DNA from: Kitasatospora sp. GP82
Lineage (GTDB): Bacteria > Actinomycetota > Actinomycetes > Streptomycetales > Streptomycetaceae
DNA: 64,000 bases
Reading direction: 5' to 3'
Assembly: GCF_029892105.1 (NCBI RefSeq)
Contig: NZ_JARZAJ010000003.1
Location: forward strand, 62,001-126,000
The position numbers and the translations under genes are program-made. The notes under the pieces are model-generated. The model made no database searches. It was not told the origin of the DNA and saw nothing but the letters and a program-made list of their open reading frames with translations. Each line of letters starts with the position of its first letter. Position 1 is the stretch's first letter. Positions 18,466-27,732 of this stretch are shown in pieces.

Positions 18466-19710
18466 TCATCCCTGCGATTCGCCACGCCCCTGCGTCGGAA
18501 CGCGCCCGCGCAAGGCCTCGGCCTCGGCCAACGCCTCCCGGGACAGTGGACGAGGGCCTCTGCCGCGCGGGCAGGGCCGAGCGTCGCTGCGGACCGTGCG
18601 GGCAGGGCGCTCCAGGACGATGGCGTCGCCTCGACCGGCCAGCGTCAGCCCCGCCCCCTGCGACGCCAGCGCGTGGCGGGCAATGACCGCTCCGCTCCCG
18701 GCGGCGATCGACAGGAACGGTTCGCCAAGGCGCCGACAGACCTGCACCACGGCGCCCGACAGGTCGGACGGGACCATGTAGAAGTTGCCGCGGAAGGACA
18801 CCCGTCCCTCGGAAGTGACGGTGCGGCTGGCACTGATCCGGGCCGGGAAAGGCAAGTCCGGCAGGTCCATCAGTGCCTCCGCGGCGACCGGTCCACGGGG
18901 ACCGTCCATCCGGCAGGCGAGCCGGTCGAGGCTCTCCTGCGCGGCCCAGAGGCCGATCTCCTTCGGCATCACGCGCCACCAGCGCCGGAGGGCACGGTGC
19001 TTGGCCTCGTCCGCCACGCCTTCTCGGCCGGATCGAACGGGCGGGCGGATATCGACCCCGACGCCGTAGTACTTGGCCACCTCCGCGAATGCCTGCGTCA
19101 CCCTGCCGGTGGTCGGGCAGCAGACGGCCGGTGTCCGGTCGAACCGCCAGCGTCCGGCGGTGCCGCCCAGACGCCTCATCACCTGGTCCATGGCTTCGAC
19201 GAGTTCGGGGAGCTCCTCGCTCTCGGCCAGCACTCCGCGCCAGCGGCCCGAGCGTGACAGCGAGCCCAGCAGCAGGCGGGCATGGCTCCCGCAGTCCCAC
19301 TTCGCGGGCGGATCGGGAAGCTCCAGCCACTCGAACCGGACTTCCTCGTCCGTCCGGCGCGGGGAGGCGGTGCTCCTGTTGGGGTGGCAGAGCCCGCAGG
19401 GCGGCCTGACCTCGCGCTTGCGCAGGGCGCGGGTGAAGGTCGAGTAGCCACCCGGATAGCCCAGCTCGACGACCTCGTCGAACAGCACGGACGCCGCCAG
19501 GTGCGGATCGTCCGCCAGGCGTTGCCGGCAGTACGGCAGAAACCGCGAGAACCCGTCCTGGACGGGACTGCGGACCCCCGCGATCCGATCCCCGCCGAGG
19601 TAGGACCTCACCGTCTTGCGGTCACGCCCCAGGTGCCGGGCGATCGCCGAGATGGACCACCCCTGACGACGCAGTTCCCACACATCCGTGTATTCCTCCT
19701 TGGTGAGCAT
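18466..19710 (-). mobile_element. istA: IS21-family transposase (IstA-like)
   Basis: 414 residues. An N-terminal helix-turn-helix (WSISAIARHLGRDRKTVRSY) is typical of IstA, followed by a DDE-type integrase core region. Its first aspartate region is altered (PAKWDCGSHARLLLGSLSRS) and the glutamate region reads GVADEAKHRALRRWWRVMPK; C-terminal FRGNFYMVPSDLSGAVVQVC matches the Mu-type C-domain. The partner ATPase gene istB, normally directly downstream and overlapping, is absent (18242-18465 is non-coding). Terminal inverted repeats could not be recognised. Probably an immobile single-gene remnant or a diverged lineage. Confidence 0.75.
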
Positions 19711-19801
19711 CCGTTGCCCCTCACAACCCTGACTCCGTCCACATGCGGGCTCTTAATTGCCGACGAACCCCACGCGGCGGCAAACGTTACACGATGACGG
19801 A

Positions 19802-20131
19802 GAGATCGAATAGAAGAAAGCACCCGCCCACCCCCGCGCACTCTGGGGAATTTCAGTGAGCACTGCTCCCTCGGAAGGGATTGCGCCACCCCCGCGCCAC
19901 TGGGGAGTCTCGGAGAGCATCGCCAGAAATTAATATATACCGGCCTGCAATCCCGGACCGCAGCGCTTCACCCCCTGACGATCACTACACCAGAGGGTCG
20001 CGCCACCCCTGGGAAATTTCAACGAGCACCTCCGGCGGAGATTCACGGAAGAATCTCCAGGCAGCCGGGCTATGGAGATCGAATCGAGAAATATCCGCAC
20101 ACCGCTCCGGGTAATTTGGATGAGCATCGGA
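19802..20131. repeat. Four diverged direct repeats beside istA
   Basis: Four copies of a degenerate unit centred on GGGGAATTTCAACGAGCA occur at about 19845, 19902, 20010 and 20109, preceded in each by a C-rich block (CCACCCCCGCGCCACT-like). Copies 1 and 4 also share GAGATCGAAT about 35-40 bp upstream. Spacing is irregular (57, 108, 99 bp). The segment is A/T-richer than its surroundings and carries no gene. Function unknown. Confidence 0.5.
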
Positions 20132-20198
20132 GATGCTGAATATGGAAGGACGCCCGTCTGCCGTACATCCCCGACCGGACGCCGTTCGTTGATGGGGC

Positions 20199-20456
20199 AT
20201 GAGTTCAATGCGTCAGCAGATTTCTTCACCGCCCCTGCCACAGGATCCGGTGACGAGTCTCGGAAAGTGGCTCTTCGTCCCTGACCGGAGGAATTTCGCG
20301 GGCGACGTGCGGGTCGGCTACCTGTCGTGCAACGGCGAGCGGGTCGTCCTGCAGCACTGCTCCCGTCTTCTGGCCGACTTCTTGCGGACGATCCGTCAGC
20401 TCGAGGAGGACTTCGCCGCGCGTTGCGGCGCCGACCCCGTAATGGCCGGTGTGTGA
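20199..20456 (+). CDS. Small protein of unknown function upstream of DUF2637 gene
   Basis: 85 residues starting MSSMRQQISSPPLPQDPVTS. Contains FVPDRRNFAGDVRVGYLSCN and ends DFAARCGADPVMAGV. Soluble, no recognised domain. It lies 66 bp before the DUF2637 gene on the same strand and may be co-transcribed. Small genes of this kind accompany DUF2637 proteins in integrated-element regions of Streptomyces; that link is inference. Confidence 0.5.
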   Translation: MSSMRQQISSPPLPQDPVTSLGKWLFVPDRRNFAGDVRVGYLSCNGERVVLQHCSRLLADFLRTIRQLEEDFAARCGADPVMAGV

Positions 20457-20522
20457 CTTCCGCCGGGCGAGCTCCGGAAGTCGGCAAAACGGCCGGTTGG
20501 CCAAGGTATGGAGGGTACCGTC

Positions 20523-21251
20523 ATGTATGACCCGATAGGCGAGTTCTTCCCCCCGTACGGGGCTACGGTGTACTGCCCCCCGGAGGATCACCCGCGGGCT
20601 GCGCCCTACGAACAGAACGGCTGGTACGACGGGAGTGCCACGCCCGGCAGCGCATGGCCTTCGTTCCCGACCGTCGAGGCATTGGGCACCTGGGATCCCG
20701 AAGGCGTCTTCATTCCCCATCCCCGGGTTCCTGCCGACGAGTTCGCACCGCTCACTGCCAACTCCACCGTTCCGCAGGTTCCTCGTCATCGACGGCGGGC
20801 ACATCCGCCCGTGGTGACGTGGTCGCAGGTCATCAGTTCCCTGTTCGGGGTGCTCACCGCCGTGACAGTCACCGCCATGTGCCTGCTGGGCTGGACGCTC
20901 TCCTACGACCCGCTCCAGGACCTGGCCCTGTCCCGGGCACCGCACGGGCTGTCCCAGCTGTGGCCGCTCATCGTCTACGGGCCGTGGATCGTGGGCTGCC
21001 TGTCGGTGCTGCGCGCCGCCCTGGACGGACGCCGGCCCCTGCACTCCTGGGTGGTGGTGGTCCTGTTCTCCAGCGTCGCGACGGGACTCTGCATCGCCGA
21101 CGTCTCGCAGACGGTTCCCAACGTGATCGTCGCAGGGCTCCCCCCGATCACCGCGGTCGTCTCCCTGCACCAGCTGGTACGCCAGCTCACCGCGGGCAAG
21201 GACACCCATCGCCACGCGTACCGCCAGGCCTCGCACAAGTCGCCCCGCTGA
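20523..21251 (+). CDS. DUF2637 membrane protein
   Basis: 242 residues. A hydrophilic N-terminal half rich in proline (MYDPIGEFFPPYGATVYCPP) is followed by four transmembrane helices from about residue 100 (SSLFGVLTAVTVTAMCLLGW; LIVYGPWIVGCLSVLRAAL; SWVVVVLFSSVATGLCIADV; NVIVAGLPPITAVVSLHQLV) and a basic tail, the DUF2637 pattern found next to plasmid-transfer and signalling genes of Streptomyces. ATG 20523 is preferred over 20508 because GGAGGG lies 7 nt upstream. Role unknown. Confidence 0.7.
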   Translation: MYDPIGEFFPPYGATVYCPPEDHPRAAPYEQNGWYDGSATPGSAWPSFPTVEALGTWDPEGVFIPHPRVPADEFAPLTANSTVPQVPRHRRRAHPPVVTWSQVISSLFGVLTAVTVTAMCLLGWTLSYDPLQDLALSRAPHGLSQLWPLIVYGPWIVGCLSVLRAALDGRRPLHSWVVVVLFSSVATGLCIADVSQTVPNVIVAGLPPITAVVSLHQLVRQLTAGKDTHRHAYRQASHKSPR

Positions 21252-21396
21252 AGGGAGTCCGGAAATGACCGCGTGACCCCGCTCCTCGCGGGGGCCTCAT
21301 CGACCAGCTCCGAGTGGTAATGCGAAACCGGGGCGGCCGGAGTCCGCCGGCTCGGCCGCTCCACCACCGGATCGCCGGGCATGCGAGGGTCGACCG

Positions 21397-21537
21397 ATGA
21401 AGACCATCGGCCTGCTCGGCGGAGTGAGCCGGGAATCCACGGCGGAGTACTACCGTCTGCTGAACGAACTGACCGGAGAACAGCTGGGCGGCCTGCACTC
21501 GCCGACGACGCCGGCCGCTGAGCAGCCCGACCGCTGA
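21397..21537 (+). pseudogene. Aspartate/glutamate racemase N-terminal fragment
   Basis: 46 codons: MKTIGLLGGVSRESTAEYYR then LLNELTGEQLGGLHSPTTPA and a stop. The start matches Asp/Glu racemases (MKTIGLLGGMSWESTxxYY), whose full length is about 230-240 residues; everything after LGGLHS is lost, including both catalytic cysteines. Confidence 0.7.
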
Positions 21538-21572
21538 GCAATCCGACCGCCGGGCGGCGCCGATGTCCGGCG

Positions 21573-24500
21573 TCAGACCCCGATACGGAGAGCGGTCAGG
21601 CGGGTGGCGACCAGATTGGTGGCGCCGTGGTCGCGTTCGATACGGCCGTGGACAAGGAGACCGGCGCGGTCGAGGGCGGTGCGGCGGCTGGGCTCCCAGA
21701 CCGGGCGGCTGCAGATGACGTTGATCAGACCGGTCTCGTCCTCCAGGCTGAGGAAGAGGACACCGCCCGCCGTGGGCGGCCGTTGACGGTGTGTCACCAG
21801 GCCGCCCACCAGGACGGCGGTGCCGGGCTCGACCCCGGGAAGGGCGGAGGCCGGGAGGGCGCCGCCCCGCCGCAGAGCCGGGCGCAGGTGCTGCATCGGG
21901 TGGCTGGTGGCCGAGGTCCCGGTGGCCCAGAGGTCGGCGATGGTCTCCTCGACCGGGGTCATGGCGGGCAGCGGTGGCGCGTCCGCACCGGGGGCCGTTC
22001 CCGGCAGGGTGTCCGGCGAGACGGCCGCGTACACCCCGGCCGACCAGAGTGCCTGACGCCTGGTCAGCCCGAAGCAGCCGAAGGCCCCGGCCGTGGCCAG
22101 TGCCTCCAGGACGGGGGCGGGCAGGGCAGTGCGGCGGGCGAAGTCCTCCAGATCCGGGTACGGCTGCCCGGCGGCGATCGCCTCGGCCTGCGAGGCGCCG
22201 AGCCCTCGGACGGTGGTGAGGCCGAGCCGGATCGCGGGCTGCGGGATACGGCTGCCGTTTCGCGGAGCACGGCTGCGGCCCGAGGGCTCCAGGGTCGGCC
22301 CGGGGCCGCTGGCGTTGACGTCCACACCACGGACCTGGACGCCGTGTCGCCGTACGTCGGCAACCAGGCTCAGCGGCGAGTAGAAGCCCATGGGCTGGTT
22401 GGCCAGCAGAGCACAGGTGAAGGCGGCCGGGTAGTGGTGCTTGAGCCAGGAGCTGGCATACACCAGGTAGGCGAAACTGATCGCATGGCTCTCCGGAAAG
22501 CCGTAGTTGGAGAACGCCTCGATCTTGGTGTAGACGTCCTCGGCGACGTCGGTGGGGATACCGCGCTCGGCCATCCCGTCCAGCAGGCGCTGACGCAGCT
22601 CGGTGACGCGCCGATGGGACCGCTTGGCGCCCATCGCCTGCCGCAGCCGGTCGGCCTCGGCCGGGCTGAACCCGGCGCAGTCGACGGCCAGTTGCATCAT
22701 CTGCTCCTGGAACAGCGGCACCCCGAGGGTCTTGCTCAGGGCGTTCTCCATCAGCGGGTGCGGGCAGTGCGCCGGTTCGGCCCCGGCACGGCGGCGCAGA
22801 TACGGGTGCACGGACCCGCCCTGGATCGGTCCGGGACGGATCAGTGCGACCTCGACCACCAGGTCGTAGAACTCGCGCGGCTTCAGCCTCGGCAGGGTGG
22901 CCATCTGGGCTCGCGACTCGACCTGGAAGACCCCGACCGTGTCGGCCCGGCAGAGCATCGCGTAGACGTCCGCGTCGTCCGCCGGGATGTCGGCCAGACC
23001 GAGGCGGATGCCATGGTGCTCGGCGATCAGGTCGCAGGCGTCGTGCAGGGCCGAGAGCATGCCGAGACCGAGCAGGTCGATCTTGACCAGCCCGGCTCCG
23101 GCGATGGAGTCCTTGTCCCACTGCAGCACGGAACGTCCCGGCATCCGGGCCCACTCGGTGGGGCAGATCTCGCCGATCGGTTCCCCGGTGAGCACCATGC
23201 CGCCCGAGTGGATGCCCAGATGCCTCGGCAGTCCGTGGAGTTGACGCCCGAGGTCGAGCACGTCGGCGGGGATCACCGCATCCGCACCGGGCGGGCTGCG
23301 GAAGTCGGCCTGCCGGGTGAATGCCTCGACCTGGCCGCTCGGGTAGCCGAGCACCCGGGCGGCGTCGCGCAGCGCCAGCCGGGGCCGGTAGGTGATGACG
23401 TTGGCGACCTGGGCGGCGTGCTCGCGCCCGTAGCGGCGGTAGACGTACTGGATGACCTCCTCGCGGCGGCGGTTCTCGATGTCGAGGTCGATGTCGGGCG
23501 GGCCGTCGCGTTCGACGCTGAGGAAGCGCTCGAAGAGCAGCCGGTAGCTGATCGGGTCCACGGCGGTGATGCCCAGGGCGTAGCAGACGGCGGAGTTGGC
23601 GGCGGATCCCCGGCCCTGGCACCAGATGTCCTGTTCCCGGCAGAAGTCGACGATGTCGTGGACGATGAGGAAGTACCCGGCCAGGTGCAGCTGTTCGATG
23701 ACGTCGAGTTCGCGGGCGAGCTGGCGCAGGGCGGGTTCGTTGTCCGCACCGAAGCGGACCGGTCCGGCTTCGGCGACCAGGGCCCGCAGATGGCTGATCT
23801 CGCTGTGGCCCTCGGGTACGGGGAAGCCGGGGAGTCGGGGATCCAGCCCGCCGAAGTCGAAGGCGCAGGCCCGGGCCAGGTCCACGGTGGCCTGCTGGAC
23901 TCCCGGGTAGCGGGCCAGCCGCGCGGCCATCTCACGGCCGGACCGCAGATGGGCCGTCCCTGCGGCCATGGTCCAGCCCGCCGACTGCTCGACAGTGCGG
24001 CGTTCGTGCAGCGCGGCAAGCCCCTGGGCCAGCCGGGCCTCGGCCGGGGTGGCGTGGTGCACGTTGTTGGAGGCGACCGCAGCCAGACCGAGCCCGGCCG
24101 CGAGGGCAGCCAGGCGGTCGTTGCGCAGGTCGTCGCCGGGCAGGCGCTGGTCGATCAGTTCGACGAAGACGTTCTCCCGGCCGAACGCCTCGACGAGGAA
24201 CAGGAGTTCGCGTTCGGCTGCCTCGGGTCCACCGGTGGCCAGAGCAGCCGGAACGCTGCCCTTGCGGCAGCCGGTGAGCACCGCCCACTGCCCGTGGTGC
24301 GCAGCGGTGAGCCGCGCGAAGTCGTACGCCGGGCGGTTCTTGGCGCCGCCCGCCATCTGGGCCGCGCTGATCTCGGCGGACAGACGGCGGTAGCCCGCCG
24401 GGTTGCGGGCCAGGACCAGCAGATGCTGCTCGGAGCTCAGTGTGAGCTCGGCACCGAAGACGGTCCGCAGTCCCAACTCCTTTGCAGAATCGGCAAATCG

Positions 24501-24800
24501 GACCACCCCGTACAGGCCGTCGTGGTCGGTGAGTCCGACGGTCTCGATACCGAGCCGGACGGCCTCCTCGGCCAGGACCTCGGGGTCGCTCGCGCCGTCG
24601 AGGAAGCTGAATGCCGAGTGGGTGTGCAGCTCCGCCCACGGGACGGCGATGCCGGGTGGGGGCGGGGGCGGCGTACGCGGGGACGGACTGCGGCGCAACG
24701 GTACGACCTCGCCCACGGGCCGGTCGGCCTCGCCCGGTCGGCCGGCCATCCGGCGGCGCAACTCGCTCCAGGGGAGAGAGGGGTGGCTGGTGAATCCCAT
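21573..24800 (-). CDS. dnaE2: Error-prone DNA polymerase DnaE2 (PolC alpha-type)
   Basis: 1075 residues. An N-terminal proline-rich lead is followed by a PHP domain (LHTHSAFSFLDGASDPEVLA; IETVGLTDHDGLYGVVRFAD). The palm has the catalytic aspartates in DGPPDIDLDIENRRREEVIQ and VKIDLLGLGMLSALHDA, and a C-terminal OB domain (AVLVGGLVTHRQRPPTAGGV). DnaE2 is the catalytic translesion polymerase of the actinobacterial mutasome. It is the last gene of an imuA'-imuB-dnaE2 cassette, 79 bp after imuB, and should be induced by the LexA box upstream of imuA'. Confidence 0.95.
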   Translation of the reverse strand: MGFTSHPSLPWSELRRRMAGRPGEADRPVGEVVPLRRSPSPRTPPPPPPGIAVPWAELHTHSAFSFLDGASDPEVLAEEAVRLGIETVGLTDHDGLYGVVRFADSAKELGLRTVFGAELTLSSEQHLLVLARNPAGYRRLSAEISAAQMAGGAKNRPAYDFARLTAAHHGQWAVLTGCRKGSVPAALATGGPEAAERELLFLVEAFGRENVFVELIDQRLPGDDLRNDRLAALAAGLGLAAVASNNVHHATPAEARLAQGLAALHERRTVEQSAGWTMAAGTAHLRSGREMAARLARYPGVQQATVDLARACAFDFGGLDPRLPGFPVPEGHSEISHLRALVAEAGPVRFGADNEPALRQLARELDVIEQLHLAGYFLIVHDIVDFCREQDIWCQGRGSAANSAVCYALGITAVDPISYRLLFERFLSVERDGPPDIDLDIENRRREEVIQYVYRRYGREHAAQVANVITYRPRLALRDAARVLGYPSGQVEAFTRQADFRSPPGADAVIPADVLDLGRQLHGLPRHLGIHSGGMVLTGEPIGEICPTEWARMPGRSVLQWDKDSIAGAGLVKIDLLGLGMLSALHDACDLIAEHHGIRLGLADIPADDADVYAMLCRADTVGVFQVESRAQMATLPRLKPREFYDLVVEVALIRPGPIQGGSVHPYLRRRAGAEPAHCPHPLMENALSKTLGVPLFQEQMMQLAVDCAGFSPAEADRLRQAMGAKRSHRRVTELRQRLLDGMAERGIPTDVAEDVYTKIEAFSNYGFPESHAISFAYLVYASSWLKHHYPAAFTCALLANQPMGFYSPLSLVADVRRHGVQVRGVDVNASGPGPTLEPSGRSRAPRNGSRIPQPAIRLGLTTVRGLGASQAEAIAAGQPYPDLEDFARRTALPAPVLEALATAGAFGCFGLTRRQALWSAGVYAAVSPDTLPGTAPGADAPPLPAMTPVEETIADLWATGTSATSHPMQHLRPALRRGGALPASALPGVEPGTAVLVGGLVTHRQRPPTAGGVLFLSLEDETGLINVICSRPVWEPSRRTALDRAGLLVHGRIERDHGATNLVATRLTALRIGV

Positions 24801-24879
24801 CGCGGTCGTGCTCCGTCAGGGTGGTGCGGGGTGGGTGGTACCGGTGCTCTACCGGGGTGCCCCTCGGGCGGTGCTCTCG

Positions 24880-26814
24880 TCAGGCATAGGCGGCCTCCAC
24901 CGACCAGCGGCCGCCCTCGACGGTGAGTACTAGGGCCCGGTCGTCGGCCACCGTGATCTGGAAGCGGGCCCGGCGGCGGCGGCGCTCCGGATCCCACCAG
25001 TACTCGACGGCGGGCCAGGGGCCGGTCCAGCCGGTGATCTCGAACAGCCCTCCGTCCAGGGCGAGTCGGGCCGGTGGGGCGGACACCTCGGCCCGTCCGC
25101 TGACGGTGACGGGCAGCCCACCGGAATCCAGGACGGCGACCGGGAGCGGGCTGCGGGGCACCACGCTGGGTGCCGGATCCTGCAACCGGCCCGGCCAGGG
25201 AGCGGGCACGGGTGCCTCGTACGCCTCCCCCCAAGGAACGCGCGCCAGTTGCTCGGCCGGGCCACGGCCTCCCGCAGGCTCGATCCTGCGCAGCCCGGCA
25301 TGCCCGAGCACGGCCTGCACCCGGGCCACGGCGCGTTCGACCCGGTCCTCGGCCACGGCCTGGCCCCAGAGCGCCAACTGCCGCCCCTGGTCGGGCACCA
25401 GGTCGTCCGGGGCCAGGCGCAGCGCGGTGAATCCGGCGGTGCCGGTGGAGGAGGGGTCGTCAGGGTCACCCGACGGGGCAGTGGCGAAGGCGCCGGCGGA
25501 CTGCCAGGCCTGGAGCTGCCAGCGGGCGCGTTCGGCAAGCGCGGAGGCCCCGAGCCCGCCCTCGTGCCGCCAGAGGCGGGAGGCCGTGCGGCCGTCGGCG
25601 CAGCTCACCTCGACGGCGACCCGCTGGCAGGTCAGACCGGCCGAGGCGAGCCGGACGTGCAGCTGTTCGGCGAGCGTACGGGCGACGAAGATCAGCGGTT
25701 CGGCGAGCGGTTCCGGCGGGTCGAAGCGGTGTTCCACCGTCAGGTCGAGGCCCTCGGAGCGAGGGACCAGCGGACGTGACTGCAAGCCCCGGGCACGGCG
25801 GAGCGCGGCGGTCCCGGTCGGGCCGAACCGATCGGCGACCGCCCGTCCGGAGAGCGCGGCAAAGTCGCCCACGGTGTGCACGCCGAGTCTGACCAGCAGC
25901 TCGGCCAACGGCTCGTCGCCGAGCGCGGCCACCGGGTAGGGAGCGAGGAACTCCCCCGTACGCCCCTCCGGTACGAGCACCCCGGCGCGGGCCGCGAGCA
26001 CCGCCGCGAACAACCCGTCGGCCACGCCGACCCGGCAACGCGGCCCGACCTTCGACGGCTCCCCCGGCAACGAGGCCACAGGGCTTGCCGAGGCCGCAGA
26101 GGTTGCCGACGTTGCCGGGACCGCCGGGACCGGTCCGGCCGGTCTTTCCGCAGGCGGTGACCATGCACTGTCCGGGGCGCGGGACCCTGCACCGTGCAGT
26201 GGCGTGACCGCGCAAGCAGCTCGGTCCTCCTCCGACCGCCCCTCCCCCGCGTGCACAGGAAGCGGCCGCACCTGCGCCAACCGCCCGCCCCCGACACCCG
26301 CTACCGCCCCCTCGTCAACCCGGCCCCTGGCCGGCGACGGCGGGGATACGTCGGCCGGGCCGGCCGAGGCGGGTTGCGGTGCGCCTCGCCCGAGGGCCTC
26401 GGCCACCGCCGCATGCACCTGGGCGGCCAGCGCCTCCTCGCCTCCGAAGTAGCGGCCGGGGCCCTTGACAGGGATGGCGCACATCCCTGGGCGCAGTACC
26501 TCCACCCGGGGCGTGAACGCCTCCACCGCGGCGATCACCGGTTCGAACAGCCGGGTCTCGGCCTCCGGGTCGCGCTCCCGGAGTTCCAGTTCCGGGCAGA
26601 GTCGCTGGGCCAGCCGCAGGCGCTGCCCTCGGCGTACGCCTGCGGCGCGGGCCTCGTCCGAACAGGCCAGCACCCGTCCCGACTCCAGCACCGCCACCGC
26701 GCGGTCCGTACCGGCGGCCTCCGGCGCCGTGGCCACGACCGGCCAGTCCGGGCACCACACCACCAGCACCCGGGCCGCGCCCGTATCCGACTCCACCGTC
26801 ACCGTCACCGCCAT
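24880..26814 (-). CDS. imuB: ImuB, inactive Y-family polymerase homologue of the mutasome
   Basis: About 644 residues. Similar to DinB/DNA polymerase IV but with the catalytic N-terminal acidic cluster replaced by VLVVWCPDWPVVA, as expected for ImuB, which acts as the clamp-binding hub linking ImuA' and DnaE2. Polymerase-like segments include RPGMCAIPVKGPGRYFGGEE and VGDFAALSGRAVADRFGPTG; the C-terminus has REVSAPPARLALDGG-like and WTGPWPAVEYWWDPERRRR. A long low-complexity Ala/Pro-rich insertion (about residues 155-245) interrupts the palm, unusual in length. ATG 26814 (MAVTVTVESDTG) chosen over 26832. Confidence 0.9.
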   Translation of the reverse strand: MAVTVTVESDTGAARVLVVWCPDWPVVATAPEAAGTDRAVAVLESGRVLACSDEARAAGVRRGQRLRLAQRLCPELELRERDPEAETRLFEPVIAAVEAFTPRVEVLRPGMCAIPVKGPGRYFGGEEALAAQVHAAVAEALGRGAPQPASAGPADVSPPSPARGRVDEGAVAGVGGGRLAQVRPLPVHAGEGRSEEDRAACAVTPLHGAGSRAPDSAWSPPAERPAGPVPAVPATSATSAASASPVASLPGEPSKVGPRCRVGVADGLFAAVLAARAGVLVPEGRTGEFLAPYPVAALGDEPLAELLVRLGVHTVGDFAALSGRAVADRFGPTGTAALRRARGLQSRPLVPRSEGLDLTVEHRFDPPEPLAEPLIFVARTLAEQLHVRLASAGLTCQRVAVEVSCADGRTASRLWRHEGGLGASALAERARWQLQAWQSAGAFATAPSGDPDDPSSTGTAGFTALRLAPDDLVPDQGRQLALWGQAVAEDRVERAVARVQAVLGHAGLRRIEPAGGRGPAEQLARVPWGEAYEAPVPAPWPGRLQDPAPSVVPRSPLPVAVLDSGGLPVTVSGRAEVSAPPARLALDGGLFEITGWTGPWPAVEYWWDPERRRRRARFQITVADDRALVLTVEGGRWSVEAAYA

Positions 26815-26832
26815 CTCGCACCGCCGTACCAC

Positions 26833-27543
26833 TCACGCCACTGGACCCACCGAAACCCCCGCAGATTCCCCGATCCCCCAGATCTCTGTTCGAACGGGCG
26901 TGGCCCCGGCCGACTCCGCAGGTTCGACCGTCCGTGCCGTGCCGTGCTCGTCCGGCAGCCACAGGTGCGCCGTGCGGACGCGGGCGCCTGCCCCACGGCC
27001 CTCCGCCGCGACCTCGGCCTGCCGCCCCAGCAGTTGTCCGCAGCCCTCTCCGAGCCCGAACCAGCGGGCGGAGTTCACCCGCAGCCGCAGTCCGGCCCCC
27101 GGCCAGGGTCCGGCCACCAGCAGCGCACAGCCGCCGCGCCGCAGCACGGCCGTGAGCCTGGCCGCCAGCTGCGCGGGCACCGGGCCGTCCGGGCGCAGCA
27201 GGATCAGCCCGACCGCCCCGGCCAGGGCGGCGACGACCTCCGGCCAGTGCGGTCCGGGGTCGTCCACGAGCAGCAGCCGACGCAGGTCGAACCCGTATCC
27301 GGCGGCGGCCGCCAGCCCGAGGTCGGGCAGTCCCACGGCCGCCGACCAGATGCCCTCCACCGCCGCCGCACCGGCGGCCAGGGCCAGCAGCAGACCGGTG
27401 TCGCTCTGCACCGACACCGCCGCGCCGCGCCGCAACCCGCCGCCGGGCAGGAGCGGCGCCAGCGCCGGGAGGACGGGCAGCAGTTCTCCCTCGGCCGTCG
27501 CGAGGGCGGCCGGGCGGAGGAGCTCGGAATCGAAAGTTGGCAC
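26833..27543 (-). CDS. imuA': ImuA' (RecA-like mutasome protein)
   Basis: 236 residues starting with GTG: MPTFDSELLRPAALATAEGE. A shortened RecA/SulA-like protein: ALLPGGGLRRGAAVSVQSDT is the degenerate P-loop region (no clear GKT), and VGLILLRPDGPVPAQLAARL and WFGLGEGCGQLLGRQAEV match ImuA'. It takes part with ImuB and DnaE2 in damage-induced translesion synthesis. First gene of the cassette, directly below a LexA box. Confidence 0.85.
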   Translation of the reverse strand: MPTFDSELLRPAALATAEGELLPVLPALAPLLPGGGLRRGAAVSVQSDTGLLLALAAGAAAVEGIWSAAVGLPDLGLAAAAGYGFDLRRLLLVDDPGPHWPEVVAALAGAVGLILLRPDGPVPAQLAARLTAVLRRGGCALLVAGPWPGAGLRLRVNSARWFGLGEGCGQLLGRQAEVAAEGRGAGARVRTAHLWLPDEHGTARTVEPAESAGATPVRTEIWGIGESAGVSVGPVA

Positions 27544-27552
27544 ACTTCAGGA

Positions 27553-27568
27553 TCGAACATATGTTCAT
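27553..27568 (-). promoter_or_regulatory. LexA/SOS box upstream of imuA'
   Basis: TCGAACATATGTTCAT (palindromic core GAACATATGTTC at 27555-27566) fits the actinobacterial SOS box TCGAAC-N4-GTTCGA with two end mismatches. It lies about 12 bp before the GTG of imuA', consistent with an almost leaderless SOS-induced transcript for the three-gene cassette. Confidence 0.85.
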
Positions 27569-27732
27569 AGATATTCAAGTCCGGTTATCTGATGGAGTAA
27601 CAGAAAATCTCTGACCTGCAGAGATGCCGAATTACGAAATCGTTCGATCACACTCCGCACTCGGTCGATATATTCGAACACTCCGGGACGCCGACACCCC
27701 GCCAGGCCCCGGTCTCCCCTACCCTGACCGGC

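Noticed and set aside
19802-20131. CRISPR array
   Set aside because: Repeats are strongly diverged, spacing is irregular (57-108 bp) and no cas genes are present.
21627-24926. A 1099-codon open frame on the plus strand opposite dnaE2
   Set aside because: It is a high-GC shadow of the dnaE2 coding strand; it has no ribosome-binding site or family features, while the minus frame has full DnaE2 motifs.
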